Shown piece after piece: positions 22,541 through 33,560 of a stretch of 64,000 nucleotides of DNA (positions are counted from its first letter, which is position 1; every line of letters begins with the position of its first letter). The stretch is from Setophaga petechia. Its lineage: Eukaryota > Chordata > Aves > Passeriformes > Parulidae. The stretch is from assembly GCA_024362935.1 (NCBI GenBank), contig JANCRA010000017.1, positions 20,236,001 to 20,300,000 of the forward strand, in the 5' to 3' direction. The notes beneath the pieces were generated by a model. That model saw nothing but the letters and a program-made list of their open reading frames with translations. It was not told the origin of the DNA and ran no database searches. A program made the position numbers and the translations under genes.

Positions 22541-22722
22541 AAGGCTGGGCAGATGCTGTGGGTACAGATGTGTGGGGAGGCTGATGCTGCTCTGGACAAG
22601 GCTGGGCAGATGCTGTGGGTACAGGTGTTTTGGGAGGTTGATGCTGCTCTGGACAAGGCTGGGCAGATGCTGTGGGTACAGATGTGTGGGGAGGTTGATG
22701 CTGCTCTGGACAAGGCTGGCTC
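22541..22722. repeat. 57-bp minisatellite, three units
   Basis: AAGGCTGGGCAGATGCTGTG begins at 22541, 22598 and 22655, an exact 57-bp period. The third unit runs into CAAGGCTGG at about 22712. The array lies about 220 bases downstream of the LTR end. Antisense and sense ORFs across it (22397-22792, 22321-22713 and 22520-22750) follow from the period. Confidence 0.95.
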
Positions 22723-22880
22723 TGCCTTTCACAGACACAGCACAGAACACTCCTTAGAGGGGCCTTTTCCCCACAGATTATCACTGGCATAAACATGAAA
22801 TACCCGTGGGTCACACATGAAACCCCTGTGCATCGTGGCTGTTGATGTGGAGTGAGCAGAGCAGGGGCTGTGAGAGGTGC

Positions 22881-23958
22881 CAGGCAGGACGGGCAGGACA
22901 GGCAGGACAGACAGGACAGGCAGGACAGACAGGACAGGCAGGATGAGCAGGACAGGCAGGACAGACAGGATGGGCAGGACAGACAGGATGGGCAGGACAG
23001 ACAGGATGGGCAGGACAGGCAGGACAGGCAGGACAGGCAGGACAGGCAGGACAGAGATGACAGGCAGGACAGACAGGACAGACAGGACGGGCAGCACGGG
23101 CAGGACGGGCAGGACAGGCAGGACAGACAGGACAGGCAGGACAGGCAGGACGGGCAGGACAGGCAGGACAGGCAGGACAGACAGGACAGGCAGGATGGGC
23201 AGGACAGACAGGACAGGCAGGACAGGCAGGACGGGCAGGACAGGCAGGACAGGGCAGGACAGGGCAGGACAGACAGGACAGACAGGACAGACAGGACAGG
23301 CAGGACAGAGAGGACAGGCAGGACAGACAGGACAGACAGGACAGACAGGACAGGCAGGACAGGCAGGACAGGCAGGGACAGGCAGGGACAGGCAGGACAG
23401 GCAGGGACGGACAGGACGGGCAGGACAGACAGGACAGACAGGGACAGGCAGGACAGACAGGACAGACAGGACAGGCAGGGACAGGCAGGACAGACAGGAC
23501 AGACAGGACGGGCAGGACAGACAGGACAGACAGGACAGACAGGACAGGCAGGGACAGGGCAGGACAGACAGGACAGACAGGACGGGCAGGGACAGGGCAG
23601 GACAGGCAGGACAGGCAGGACAGGCAGGACAGGCAGGACAGGCAGGACAGACAGGACGGGCAGGATGGGCAGGGACAGGGCAGGACAGGCAGGACAGACA
23701 GGGACAGGCAGGACAGACAGGACAGGCAGGACAGGCAGGACGGGCAGGACGGGCAGGACGGGCAGGACGGGCAGGACGGGCAGGACAGACAGGACGGGCA
23801 GGACAGACAGGACAGACAGGACAGACAGGGACAGACAGGACAGGCAAGACAGGCAGGACAGGCAGGGACGGACAGGACAGACAGGACAGACAGGGACAGA
23901 CAGGACAGACAGGACAGACAGGACAGACAGGACAGACAGGGACAGACAGGACAGGCAG
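22881..23958. repeat. 1.08-kb minisatellite of 9-10-bp units
   Basis: About 115-120 units of CAGGACAGG or CAGGACAGA, with CAGGACGGG and CAGGATGGG variants and scattered 10-bp units that carry one extra G (CAGGGACAGG). Neither unit length contains a stop codon in any frame, so the whole array is open on both strands and yields frames of up to 614 residues (22296-24140, minus) rich in Cys-Pro, Arg-Thr-Gly or Arg-Gln-Asp. The 10-bp units shift the frame repeatedly without creating stops. This shows that the open frames are not maintained by coding selection. Confidence 0.98.
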
Positions 23959-23959
23959 C

Positions 23960-24925
23960 CCCTCCCTGCCCCAGCCCTGGGTCTGTGCCTGACCCTCTGG
24001 TGCCTGCAGCAGTGCAGGAACAAGTGCAGAACGCCCTGGCAGGGGCTGGGAGCATTCCCCTGACTCTGAAAACATCTCCAAGCCAAGGGGCAGCTCCTGC
24101 TCCCTGCCTGCTGAGGAAGGTTCTGGAAACAGCTCAGCACAGCCCAGCCATGCCCAGGTGAGTGACAATCTCACACCTCTGCAGGTGGAGCAGGTAAAAG
24201 TTTACAAACCACTTGATGACGATCTTAGGGGAAAAAAAGCCACAGTGAACCAAAAATTATTCCCTCACAAATAAGATCACTTTGACTAAGTTACTTCCTT
24301 CCCCTTCAGAGGAGATTTAAGGTTTTTCTCTCTTCCTCTGCAATCTGGCTCCCTTTTGAAGTTAAAAGAAAGAAAGGTTCAGGGGCTTTTTTACTTAAGA
24401 AGAAAAAACAACCTTCTCCTCTTTGAAACTATTTTTTTTAGACAATTGCTGTCTCAAATTTTAACAAATATTCGCTAATTTGCACCTTGTTCAAAAGCAA
24501 AACAGTAGGTTTGATTTTTTTTATTATATTTTTTTGTGTATTGAATGTTACTTTCCCTTTCTTTGTCTTGGTGGCAGAAGGGAGAGTCTTAAAGAAATCA
24601 AACTACCAGCTCCCTTCCAGATTTTCACAATTTGTTATATAATTTCTTAAAAGGAGCCATAAGGCCACTTGGAGGGAAAACAGAAATCTTCTAAAAAGAA
24701 GAAAGAAAATAGATTTTTTTCACCCATCTTCTTGTAGATGAAGTAGATGAGACTAAAAGAGGCATTTCATTTGAAACATTGAATTCGAGCCCAAGAAAAA
24801 AAGCTGACAAGGTGTCCCTGGTAGGAAATTCATTCTCAGCAAGCAGACAGGGGAAACCAAGAGACTTTCTTCAAGGACAAAGAGAAAGGAAGTTTGGGAA
24901 AATATGAGCTCAATTTAAAACACCC
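23960..24925. other. AT-rich unique sequence, no gene seen
   Basis: After about 200 GC-rich bases the sequence becomes strongly AT-rich (24200-24920), with T-rich runs (24428-24436 and 24517-24537) and purine-rich words. No ORF, repeat or promoter was recognised. Confidence 0.5.
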
Positions 24926-25020
24926 CTTTTTTGTGGGGTGGGTTTTTTGTGGGTTTTGTTGGGTTTTTGGGGGGGAAGGGCGGGAGTTTGTTGTTTTTTT
25001 TTTTTTGTGGGAGGGATGTT
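24926..25020 (+). repeat. G/T-rich low-complexity tract with quadruplex motif
   Basis: This tract has almost only G and T on the plus strand. At 24951-24984, five or more runs of at least three G are separated by loops of 7, 5, 2 and 1 bases (GGG, GGG, GGGGGGG, GGG, GGG). That meets the usual G3-N1-7 rule for an intramolecular G-quadruplex. A 13-base T run follows. Confidence 0.85.
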
Positions 25021-25530
25021 AAATTTGTTTTTCCACGCTGTATGAGGATAGACGTGTGGCTGTGTTTTCCCCAGGAGCAGAGGTGGGTTCTGTGTGCTCC
25101 AGGTGGGAATGGTGGAGCTCTGTGTGTGTCCCTGCCCCAGGGGCAGCCCAGGGCTGTGATGCTGGGTGTGGGGAGCAGGTGCTCACCCTGCTCTGGGCTG
25201 CTCCATCAGGGGCTCATCTGGGCAGGCCCGGAGGTGTCCCTGGGGGAGCACCCCAGCAGCAGGGCAGGGTGTCACAGCCACGGGCTCACCCCAAACAGGG
25301 AGCAGAGGGGCTCAGCCCCAGCTGCTCCTGCCCTTGGGGTTGGGTGGGTTTGGGAGCAGCCCTGTCACACCCTGTGTGGGTATTTTGGAATTCTCTGAGC
25401 ATCCCTTGGGCAGAGGCTGGCCAGGCCTCCCCCCTCCCCTGGGCACCTCCAGGCTCTTCATGCCCGAGTCTGCCTCCATCTGCTCCCTCCACTCTTCACC
25501 TTCATCCCCCTGCGTGCCACAAGGGAGGCT
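25021..25530. other. Unique GC-rich sequence, no gene seen
   Basis: GC-rich, CpG-poor sequence with overlapping ORFs in three plus frames (24931-25398, 25056-25532 and 25166-25687). None has a recognisable domain. Confidence 0.5.
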
Positions 25531-25532
25531 GA

Positions 25533-25602
25533 TGGAGGTGAGGAAGGTGAGGAAGGTGAGGAAGGTGAGGAAGGTGAGGAAGGTGAGGAAGGTGAGGAAG
25601 GC
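25533..25602. repeat. 9-bp purine-rich array, about seven units
   Basis: GAGGAAGGT repeats about seven times without interruption. It encodes runs of VRK on one strand and SPS/LTF on the other, explained entirely by the repeat. Confidence 0.96.
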
Positions 25603-25667
25603 TCCCAGCCTGTCCCTTCCCAGGGGAGCAGGTTCTGCTGCAGCTGCTGTGAGGAGCAGGAGCAGCA

Positions 25668-26190
25668 GCTCCCCCAAACCACACTGACAGGAAAATTCCA
25701 TCCCTCCAGGATGGGATAGAGCTCCTCAATCCCAGCCCCAAACCACACTGACAGGACAATTCCATCCCTCCAGGATGGGATAGAGCTCCTCAATCCCAGC
25801 CCCAACCCACACTGAGAGGACAATTCCATTCCTCCAGGACGGGATAGAGGTCTTCATGGCCAGCCCCAAACCACACTGACAGGACAATTCCATCCCTCCA
25901 GGATGGGCTGGAGCTCCTCAATCCCAGCCCCAACCCACACTGAGAGGACAACTCCATCCCACCCAGGATGGGGTAAAGCTCCTCAATCCCAGCCCCAAAC
26001 CACAGTGACAGGACAATTCCATCCCACCCAGGATGGGGTAAAGCCCCTCAATCCCAGCCCCAACCCACAGTGACAGGACAATTCCATCCCTCCAGGATGG
26101 GGTAGAGCTCCTCAATCCCAGCCCCAACCCACACTGCCAGGACAATTCCATCCCTCCAGGATGGGTTGAGAGCCCCTCATGCCCAGCCCA
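25668..26190. repeat. 64-65-bp minisatellite, eight units
   Basis: The marker ACTGACAGGACAATTCC (with variants) starts at 25683, 25747, 25811, 25875, 25939, 26004, 26069 and 26133. The period is 64 bp, drifting to 65 bp in units 5-7. Each unit also has CCTCCAGGATGGG and CTCCTCAATCCCAGCCCCAA. Since 64 is not a multiple of three, successive units are read in different frames. Homogenisation seems incomplete: units 5 to 7 share CCACCCAGGATGGGGTAAAG. Confidence 0.96.
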
Positions 26191-28305
26191 GGCTCCTGCA
26201 GCCCCACAGGGGCAGTGCAGCCCCAGGGTTGAGCTGGGCACAGCTCAGGGCTGGGGGGCTCCAGGCCAGGGGGAGTGGGAGGCAGTGAGGACACAAAGGC
26301 ACAGGCAGGGCTCACAGGGATAAAGGTGTTTTTGGGCTGATTTCACTCCCAGGAGCTGGGCAGGGGTAAAGGCTGAATGGCTCTGGGTAGGAACCAGCAG
26401 CCCCTGGCTTCTTGTTGTTTGTGGTTTTTTGAGCACACACGGTGTGAGTGCTGGTGGGAGTGTTTGCACAGCTCTAATCAGCTAAACAGTTTGTCTGTAG
26501 CCCAGCAAGAATGGCAAATTAACCCAGGATTCTGGTGCTGGAGACATTTTGTACTGAAAAGATGTGTTTGGTGGCAGACTCTCAGATTCCCTCCTGGATC
26601 ACACATTTCCATCAAGGATGTTTTCTCTCTGATATAAAGCATGGGAAAACAAAACCAAACAGCCAAACACCCTTTCCAATAAAAATAAATGAGATTAAGC
26701 ATCAAAACATGTCTGCCGTTTGCTTACAGAAAAATATAAAGTCAAAGCCTTCACTAGCAGACTTTCAGGTCTTTTCAGCTCAAAACATCAGTTCATTTAC
26801 AAGTTTCCTCCAATTTTTTACAGCACTTTCAGATGAAAGCCAAACCAGCATTAATCCAAATGGAACTTCCCTTTTTCTCTTTCCATCTTTTCTCACTGAA
26901 TTTTCCCTCTGGGACCGTCCCCATCAGTTCTCTCCTCTCCAGGGAGCTCTGCAGATCTGTTCAAGGATGCACAGCCAAGCCCAAGGAGTTTCCCTGGCTG
27001 TTCCTGCCTGATGAAACCAGGCCAGCAGCTGAACCCAGACCCTGCAGGAGACACCTGGAGTGCCCAGTCCTGGGGCCAGCCTGCCCTACCTGGCCAGGTG
27101 TGCCTCTGCTTCTCCCACTCAGGAAGATTTGCTGCATTTTTCCCGGTGTGTCTCAAGCTGCAGCTCCTTGGTGGGAGCACAGCACAGCAGCTGAGGAGCA
27201 GGGCACCAGCACCTGGCCAGTCCTCTGTGGGTAACTTGAGAAAGTTACTTGAGAAAATGAGAAGTGTTCTGCATTAATACAGCCTGGCCTGGTGCTACCA
27301 TGATAAAGATCATGGAGCTGAGCTCCCGCTGCACCAGGGGAGAGTTTCAGCCACATCCTGCTTTGTTAGCAGCACCAGGCATTAAAGGTGCACTGCAAAG
27401 GTGTGAGGGGGACAGGTGAGCAGGGCAGAGCATCATTTCAGGGCAGAGCATCATTTCAGGGACCTCTTTCTGCTCCTTCTGACACACAGCGAGGGCACCA
27501 CTGTCTGCTCCTTTCCTCTCTCCATTCTTTGCCTGCTTGGTTTTCACAGATTAGAAAAGCAGGTTTCACTTTGCTGGCCCAGACTGCTCCTCCCTCCTCC
27601 CCAGCCATATCAAAAACCACGGGAGGGTATTTATACAAGGAGATCCTTGCAGAGAATCCCCTCCTTGGTCCCTGTGGAGCACTGGGTTTGCTCTTGCCCA
27701 GCTCCATGCAGCAGAAAAGCAGCTTTCAGCCCTGCCTCTGCACAGGCAGCAGTGAGGAGCCTGCTCCTACCCCACAGGGATCCCTCCAGGCCCTGCCTCC
27801 ACCCTGGCTGTGTCCCAGCCCTGTTTTTGGTGGGATTCCCGTGGTCCTGCCACCCTGTCGTGATGCCTGGGGCTGCACCTCTGTCCACAGCTCGTTGGGC
27901 TGATTCTTGCCAGCAGCTCAACAAGACAAATATCTCAACACAGAGACTTTTCTCCAGTTATTATTGTCTTATTATTATTGTCTTAGCTTTTGGTAACAAA
28001 CTGGGGAAAGCAGGATCTGAGGTCTCCTCCTCCCTGCTGGCACCCCTGTGCTCCCAGGCAGGAGCCATTCCCACAACCCCAGCGCCCAGGGGAGAGGAAA
28101 AGATCATTATTGCTTCCAAAATGGGACTGTGAAGAAAACAAACAACCAGTCCAGAACAGTAATTGTATTTCCCAGGGCAGCCCTTTGCTGCCAGACACTG
28201 AAGGGACCCAGCTCCAGCTCTGGCCCCTCATCCCCAGCCAGCCCTGGGCACACAGCACATCAGTCCCCAGGGCACTATTGGCTGCCTGCTGTGGGGCAGG
28301 GCAGG
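26191..28305. other. Unique sequence, no gene seen
   Basis: Mixed composition, AT-rich at 26500-26890 and 27900-27990. A two-copy 18-bp duplication (GGGCAGAGCATCATTTCA) lies at about 27422-27457, and a two-copy 13-bp word (TTACTTGAGAAA) at 27232-27258. Overlapping plus-strand ORFs at 27388-27903 and 27416-28132 have no domain. Confidence 0.5.
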
Positions 28306-28311
28306 GAGGGG

Positions 28312-28462
28312 AAGGCCCTGGAGGTATTTAGGGCCAGGCTGGACGGGGCTGTGAGCAGCCAGGTCCAGGGGAAGGTGTCCCTGCCCATGGCAGGGAGTTT
28401 GGAACGAGCTCACTGCTCAGGCTCCTTCCAGCCCAAACCATTCATGAACCTGGGATTGTGAG
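28312..28462 (+). mobile_element. CR1 LINE, 3' end fragment
   Basis: This fragment matches the conserved avian CR1 3' region in order: CTGGAGGTATTTAGGGCCAGGCTGGA, then GCAGCC, GGAAGGTGTCCCTGCCCATGGCAGG, a GGAACGAGCT word in place of the usual GGAACTAGAT, and CCTTCCAGCCCAAACCATTC ending in ATGAACCTGGGATTGTGA. As is normal for CR1, only the 3' tail remains (5'-truncated reverse transcript), so no coding part is present. Confidence 0.9.
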
Positions 28463-30535
28463 ACTCTTGTGTGATGATTCCGTGGGCTAATGGTGCTGCC
28501 TGCTCTGCAGGGCTGGGGCTGAGAGCTGCAGCCACAGCCTCCACCCCTCCCTCCACAGCCCAGGGCTGGCTCAGGGTGCTGCAGTCCCAGCTGGGATCCC
28601 CAGGCTCACCTGGGCCACACCTGGGGAATCTCTGCCTCTCTGCCTCCCCTCCTGCCCCAAGGCTCAGGGAGAGCCCCCCAGCACTGACCCTCCCCGAGGG
28701 CCCAGTGCCACCCCGTGCTGCATCCCCTGGTGCTGTGCTTGACACTGTTGTGTTTGTTTTCCTCCACTGCAGACCTTCAAGAATAAATGTGAGAGCTGGG
28801 GAAAGAGCTCCTAATGCCCCCTGTGTTTCTTTCCTCCCAGGAGCAGAGCTATTCCTTGCTATGTTTTAGACTTTTAAGATATTCCTGCCTCATTTTTCCT
28901 CCTCCTGGCTGCTGCAGATGCAGGAGCTGGGCTCGGGGAGCAGCTGAGCATCCCCAGCCCCAAAACGGGGAGCAGGATGGGGCTCATAGCTCCTGTCCCG
29001 CAGAGAGCCGGCCTGCCTCCTCCCAGCAGCTGCAATGGAAGGCTTTGAACCTCGAAATGAAAGGAGGAAGGGGAAGGATGCTCCCTCTCCTCCCCTGGCA
29101 CATCCACATGCACACACTCTCTCCTGCGGACCTCTGCTGTATCAAATGGCCGTGGCTGTTTGAAGTTACCATGGCAGTGAGAGCAGAGCAGCAGCACAGC
29201 TCGCACAGGGGGAGAGAGCAAAGGAAAAACGCCGGCACGGGGAAGGGGAGGACAGACAGGGGCCCGGAAGATCCTCTGATGTCTACAAGATGTGGTGAGG
29301 GAAAGGCTTTCCCACCGGAGAAATTAAAATAAGCAAGTAAATATCCAGCCATGAGAGGGCAGACAAAAAGTAAAGAATAGCGAGATCTAAGAGCAGAGCT
29401 GGGAAAAGGACTAAAGTGGAAGTAAAGCAGAGACAGAAATTCAGCTAATTAGAGAGCAAGGTGTGTGTGGAGAGAAAAAGAGATGCAGGTGAAAGAGGAT
29501 TTGGCATCCAAACCTAGAACAAGGGTAATTTCAGGAGGCAGAAGAAGAACTGCCAGTGACAGGTTGCTTTGGGACACCCAGTTCAGCCACGTCCAGCAGG
29601 GTCAGGGTCCCCTCCCACCCTGCACCCAGGGGAGACCCTGGCACAGCTCTGGCTCTCCCAGGCCAGGCCCAGGGACCCCTCTTGGCTGGGTTTGCTCGCA
29701 CTGAGCTCAGTCCAAGGCTCGGGCTCAGGGGGGTTCTGCACCAGGAGCCCCCACAGCCCCTCTGAGGAGCTCCCTGCAAAGCCAGGCTGGCCCCTCACAC
29801 TATCACACCCTGCTCGTGCCCAGGGCTACAGCAGATGGGGAAGCCCTGGATGCTCCAGAGAGCTGCACACAGCCACAGCAGGGGTGGGGAGCAGCAGGGA
29901 CAGCCTTATCTCAGCCCAGCTGAGCTATCTCAGCTGCTGCTGGCTGCACACAGCCACGCTGCTCCGCTCTGCTTCCCCTGTGCCCGAGGATGCAGCTCTG
30001 GGTCAGAATCACTCACCAAGCCTTCCCCTGCACCTGGGTAACATGAACCTGGGGCTCCCAGGAGCTCATAACCAACCCAGAAACCTCCTGCACAGCTGCT
30101 GGGAAAGCACCACTGACCTGTCTTCCAGCCAAGGTTAGGTGTCCTCAACGTGGATCTAATCTACCCCAGCAACACGGACTCAGCATTTCCCTCTTGGGCT
30201 ATTCCACAGATTTCCCTACCACAAAGTCATTCAAAGCATCCCATTTTTTCTCAGCATGAGCCTGTACTCCCAGTAGAGCCATGCTAAATAATTCCTTTTT
30301 GCTTTGGAAGTTTAAAATCTTCATCTGTCATTTTGGCATTGTACCTTACTGAAAATGGTTGACATTTCTTCAATTCCAGGCTTACCTGGAGGGGGCTAAG
30401 CAGAAGACCAAGAGACTGGGAAACTTTGCAAAGCAAAAATCTCATAGAAGAGGAGTGTGGGATGAAAACAGCATCCCACGCATACTTAAATACCAGCACC
30501 CAGAGTGAGCAGGATTATGATTGCTTGGCCTGAAA
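28463..30535. other. Unique sequence, no gene seen
   Basis: GC-rich and CpG-poor to about 30110. Two sites resembling splice acceptors (polypyrimidine followed by CAG at about 28772 and 28840) were seen, but no ORF between or after them is convincing. The open frames at 28471-28869, 28814-29332 and 29569-30138 overlap antisense ORFs and show no domain. Confidence 0.5.
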
Positions 30536-30539
30536 CAAA

Positions 30540-31130
30540 TGGTTCCACTTTTGCTGCTGCTAATGCCATTAAATAACCAAGAGAGCGAATGTCACTGATT
30601 AGAAAATAGCACAGAGCGCTTGCAAGCACTAATCAACTTCACAGAAATGTTAACTTTCAGACCTAAAACACCCCTGCCAGTGTCCCTGTGAAGTTATTTC
30701 GGGTGAGGCTCTGCAGACCAGAGCTGTCCCTTCGCATTAGGCTCCATCCCTGTGCAGCACACTGAACCCTTAATGCCTTTCCATTACATGACAAGCAAAG
30801 CAACTTATTGGTGCTCTTTATGTTAATGTCCCAATATTTTTCATATTTATGATATCTAATTACATTTGCTCCTGATGGTGATGTAATGTTTAGGTATGGA
30901 AGATTGAGAAGACCGCTCTAATGTTAATATATTTACATTATTAAAAAGTAATACATTACATAGGCAGTGTGCTGTGTAGGGCTGGATTTCTAGATGAGCT
31001 CTCAAGGCAAATCCATTATCTTCTCCCTCCTCCTGTCCCCTGCATAGATTCTGATAACTGGCAGTGTTTAAAGTGACTGCAGCTGGTATCATGGTGCCAA
31101 AAGGGAAAAGGTATCTTACACATGCATGAA
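30540..31130. other. Candidate conserved non-coding block
   Basis: AT-rich unique DNA with dense homeodomain-like and MEF2-like words: ATTAAATAACC, CTAATCAACTTC, TCTAATTACATTTGC, TTAATATATTTACATTATTAAAAAGTAATACATTACAT. No repeat or ORF accounts for it. Enhancer function is only a hypothesis. Confidence 0.3.
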
Positions 31131-32640
31131 ATTAAATAGGCCCAGGGGTCTCAGAGGACCACACTACGTTACCAGGCAGAGGAATTTTTTCAAGGCATTA
31201 GCTGAGAAGATCAGCATTGCAAAAATGGTGCAAACAAAACCCTCCAGAGGGCTGGGGAAAGGCAGGCTCCCTGTGCAGTGCCACCAGAGGCGTTTTCTGT
31301 GGAAGTCTTTCAGCTGGAAGAGAAATCTCCTCAAGACCCTTTGGTTTTAGACTGCCTTTTCTCCTTTGGCCAGGGAATGCTGCCTGTCTGATGATCATCA
31401 GCTGCACATCTTATTGCCCTCTTCAGGTGAGGAGCAATGATGTATTTACAGGAGAGGCTGAGCTGCTCTGCTCCCTAGGGATCATCTTCTGGAGGGACAC
31501 TTTCCCTTTGGGACTGCCTCCTCCTCAAATGCCTCCTCACCCATCACATCTTCGGAAGTTCACCAAGGAAAAAGACCAAGGCTGGTGCTTCATACATTTT
31601 TTAGACCCACCTCAAGGAGCTAACTCAGGGCTAAAATGTGTTATTCAGTATTACATGTCTGGTTGAGTCAGGAAAGATGTCAACTGCAAATGACAATTGG
31701 GGGGACGGGAGGCAGAGGCTGAGGGCAGCCCTTCAGCAGGTGCTGAGCATCTTCATCCTCTGCTGTGACCTGGGAGATGAGCTTGAGCCACACCGCCTCT
31801 AAATCCACCAGCTCAAACACTGGCTCCACAGCAGAGCCCCTAAAGAGCCCTTCTGTCACAGCAAAAATGAGTGAGAAACACCAGGGGACACAAAGGGACA
31901 CAAAGGTGTCCAGCAGCACCAGCGCTGCAGGAGAGACCAGGGATCATTTACAAATTCCCAATAAATGAAAAATGGGTTTTTAATGAACAGCACCTGCAGC
32001 AGGGGTCTCAAGGCTCAAGTGGTTGACACTGAGAAAAGACAAGTCTGGGGCACACAAGCCCTGCTAATAAACACGAGATAACAAAGCAAAATAATAAAAA
32101 CCCAACACAAATAGTTTCAGAATCTGCACCAACTTCAGCAATTCTACCCATGAGCTGCTTCTAAACTGCAGTTTGTGCAGTCAGTTACACACAGGAGCCT
32201 CCTGCCAGGGCACATGCCCTGTGACAGGCCCTGGGTGCCCCCTGGAAGGACAGCTGGTTAACCCTGGCCAGGTCAGCAGCACAGTGAGGACACGGGGAGG
32301 ATTAACTCTTCATTGCTCCAGCACCTCCCCACGGCAGGAACTGCCATGCAGTACCAGGTGCTCAGATCTTTCAAAAGGAAAACACACAAAACTAGGTCTC
32401 CCTGGCTATTTCTACTGCTTTGGATGTAATTTCTGTCTCCTCAGAGTGATGTGTGCTTGCACTGAGGGATTGGAAATGACTCCTGAGTCAGTAATAGTGC
32501 TGGGGAGGAGGGGGCTGCCTGCAAGTCAGAACTCATCTACATTGACAGAGGAGTTGTAAGGCAGCTTCTGTGATTTCCACCCAAATTAAGCCCAGCACAA
32601 AGGAGGATTCTCAACCTCTCCCTTTAATGAGCACAGAGCT
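31131..32640. other. Unique sequence, no gene confirmed
   Basis: One minus-strand frame at 31680-31919 looks more protein-like than its neighbours: it has mixed hydrophobic and acidic residues. In minus-strand reading it follows a good splice-acceptor-like sequence, TTTTTGCTGTGACAG, near 31857. I do not recognise the product and see no matching donor or neighbouring exon. The rest has no repeat or coding signal. Confidence 0.4.
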
Positions 32641-33560
32641 ATAAGGACAATTACTCTGAATGAAATAAAATTAATTAACACACACATTTGGGGACTAAAA
32701 ATGCTTATTATCTAATATGTATGAATTTGACCTAGCTTAAAATTAATGACAGAGCCAGGATGTACATGGCATCCAGGTTACATGAAACTGCAATAAACAT
32801 GGTGCAAAGAGAGATGCTGCTGATCCTTTTAATATCACTGTGAGAGCTCAGAAGAGCGGATGAAAGCATGTGCTATACATAATTTTCATAGAAATTTGCT
32901 TCAGTTGAGCTTGTACTTTACATGTGTTTTAACAACTGAACTTGCTGGCAGGAGTGAGCTTGGCAAAGTGATTATTAGGTAATACTTCTATGAATATTCT
33001 CAGGAGCTGGAATTCTCCTTTGGAAAAAGGCTTGCACAATGCAGCGCTTTGCTTTCCGGGATGCCAGCAGCACTCTCCTAATTGATGGAGTTTGTGGTTG
33101 CCTGCATCCTGGCATTTCAGCCTGCTTTAAATGCTTGATCAGGAATTTTTATTCTTGGAGGATTCTCTCAAGGAGAAGCATCCATCCCACCCGAGAACAT
33201 AAGTACACCATGTGGCCTACTGATCCAATTAGACTGACCAATGCACTTAAACTCCAGCATCCAGAAATATGCAATTAATTAATCACTTACATGCAGTCAA
33301 CGGGCCACAACTTATTCGTGCAACTTATCTAGCAAGAAATAACTGAATTATGAGGACATTCAAGAACATCATAAATTGTTTGTGGATTACAGCAAGGCAA
33401 AGTTGATTAAATAACTCATCCAAATTACTTGGGCCATTTTATGTATGACAGAATAATTTTTGTGTATAAGAACTTCTTGGATGATGTTAAAGGGCAATTC
33501 TATCTGGATAGTGGCTGTGAAATCACATTTGGCATCTTGAGAACTCCAGCTCAGCACGCT
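32641..33560. other. Candidate conserved non-coding block
   Basis: AT-rich, non-repetitive sequence with repeated TAAT-containing words (AAATTAATTAACAC, AAAATTAATGACAG, CCTAATTGATGG, CAATTAATTAATCAC) and E-box-like CAGCTG variants. No ORF with a recognisable product. The composition resembles developmental enhancer DNA; conservation is untested. Confidence 0.3.

Noticed and set aside
22296..24140. 614-residue minus-strand ORF rich in Cys, Pro, Leu, Ser and Val, and several overlapping ORFs of 370-480 residues
   Set aside because: They are produced by a 9-10-bp minisatellite that has no stop in any frame. Frame-shifting 10-bp units leave all frames open, so no frame is selected.
25312..25701. 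ORF with (LTF)n or (SPS)n runs
   Set aside because: Caused by the nine-base GAGGAAGGT array.
28735..28870. Possible exon flanked by two splice-acceptor-like sites
   Set aside because: No matching donor, no conserved frame and no recognisable peptide.
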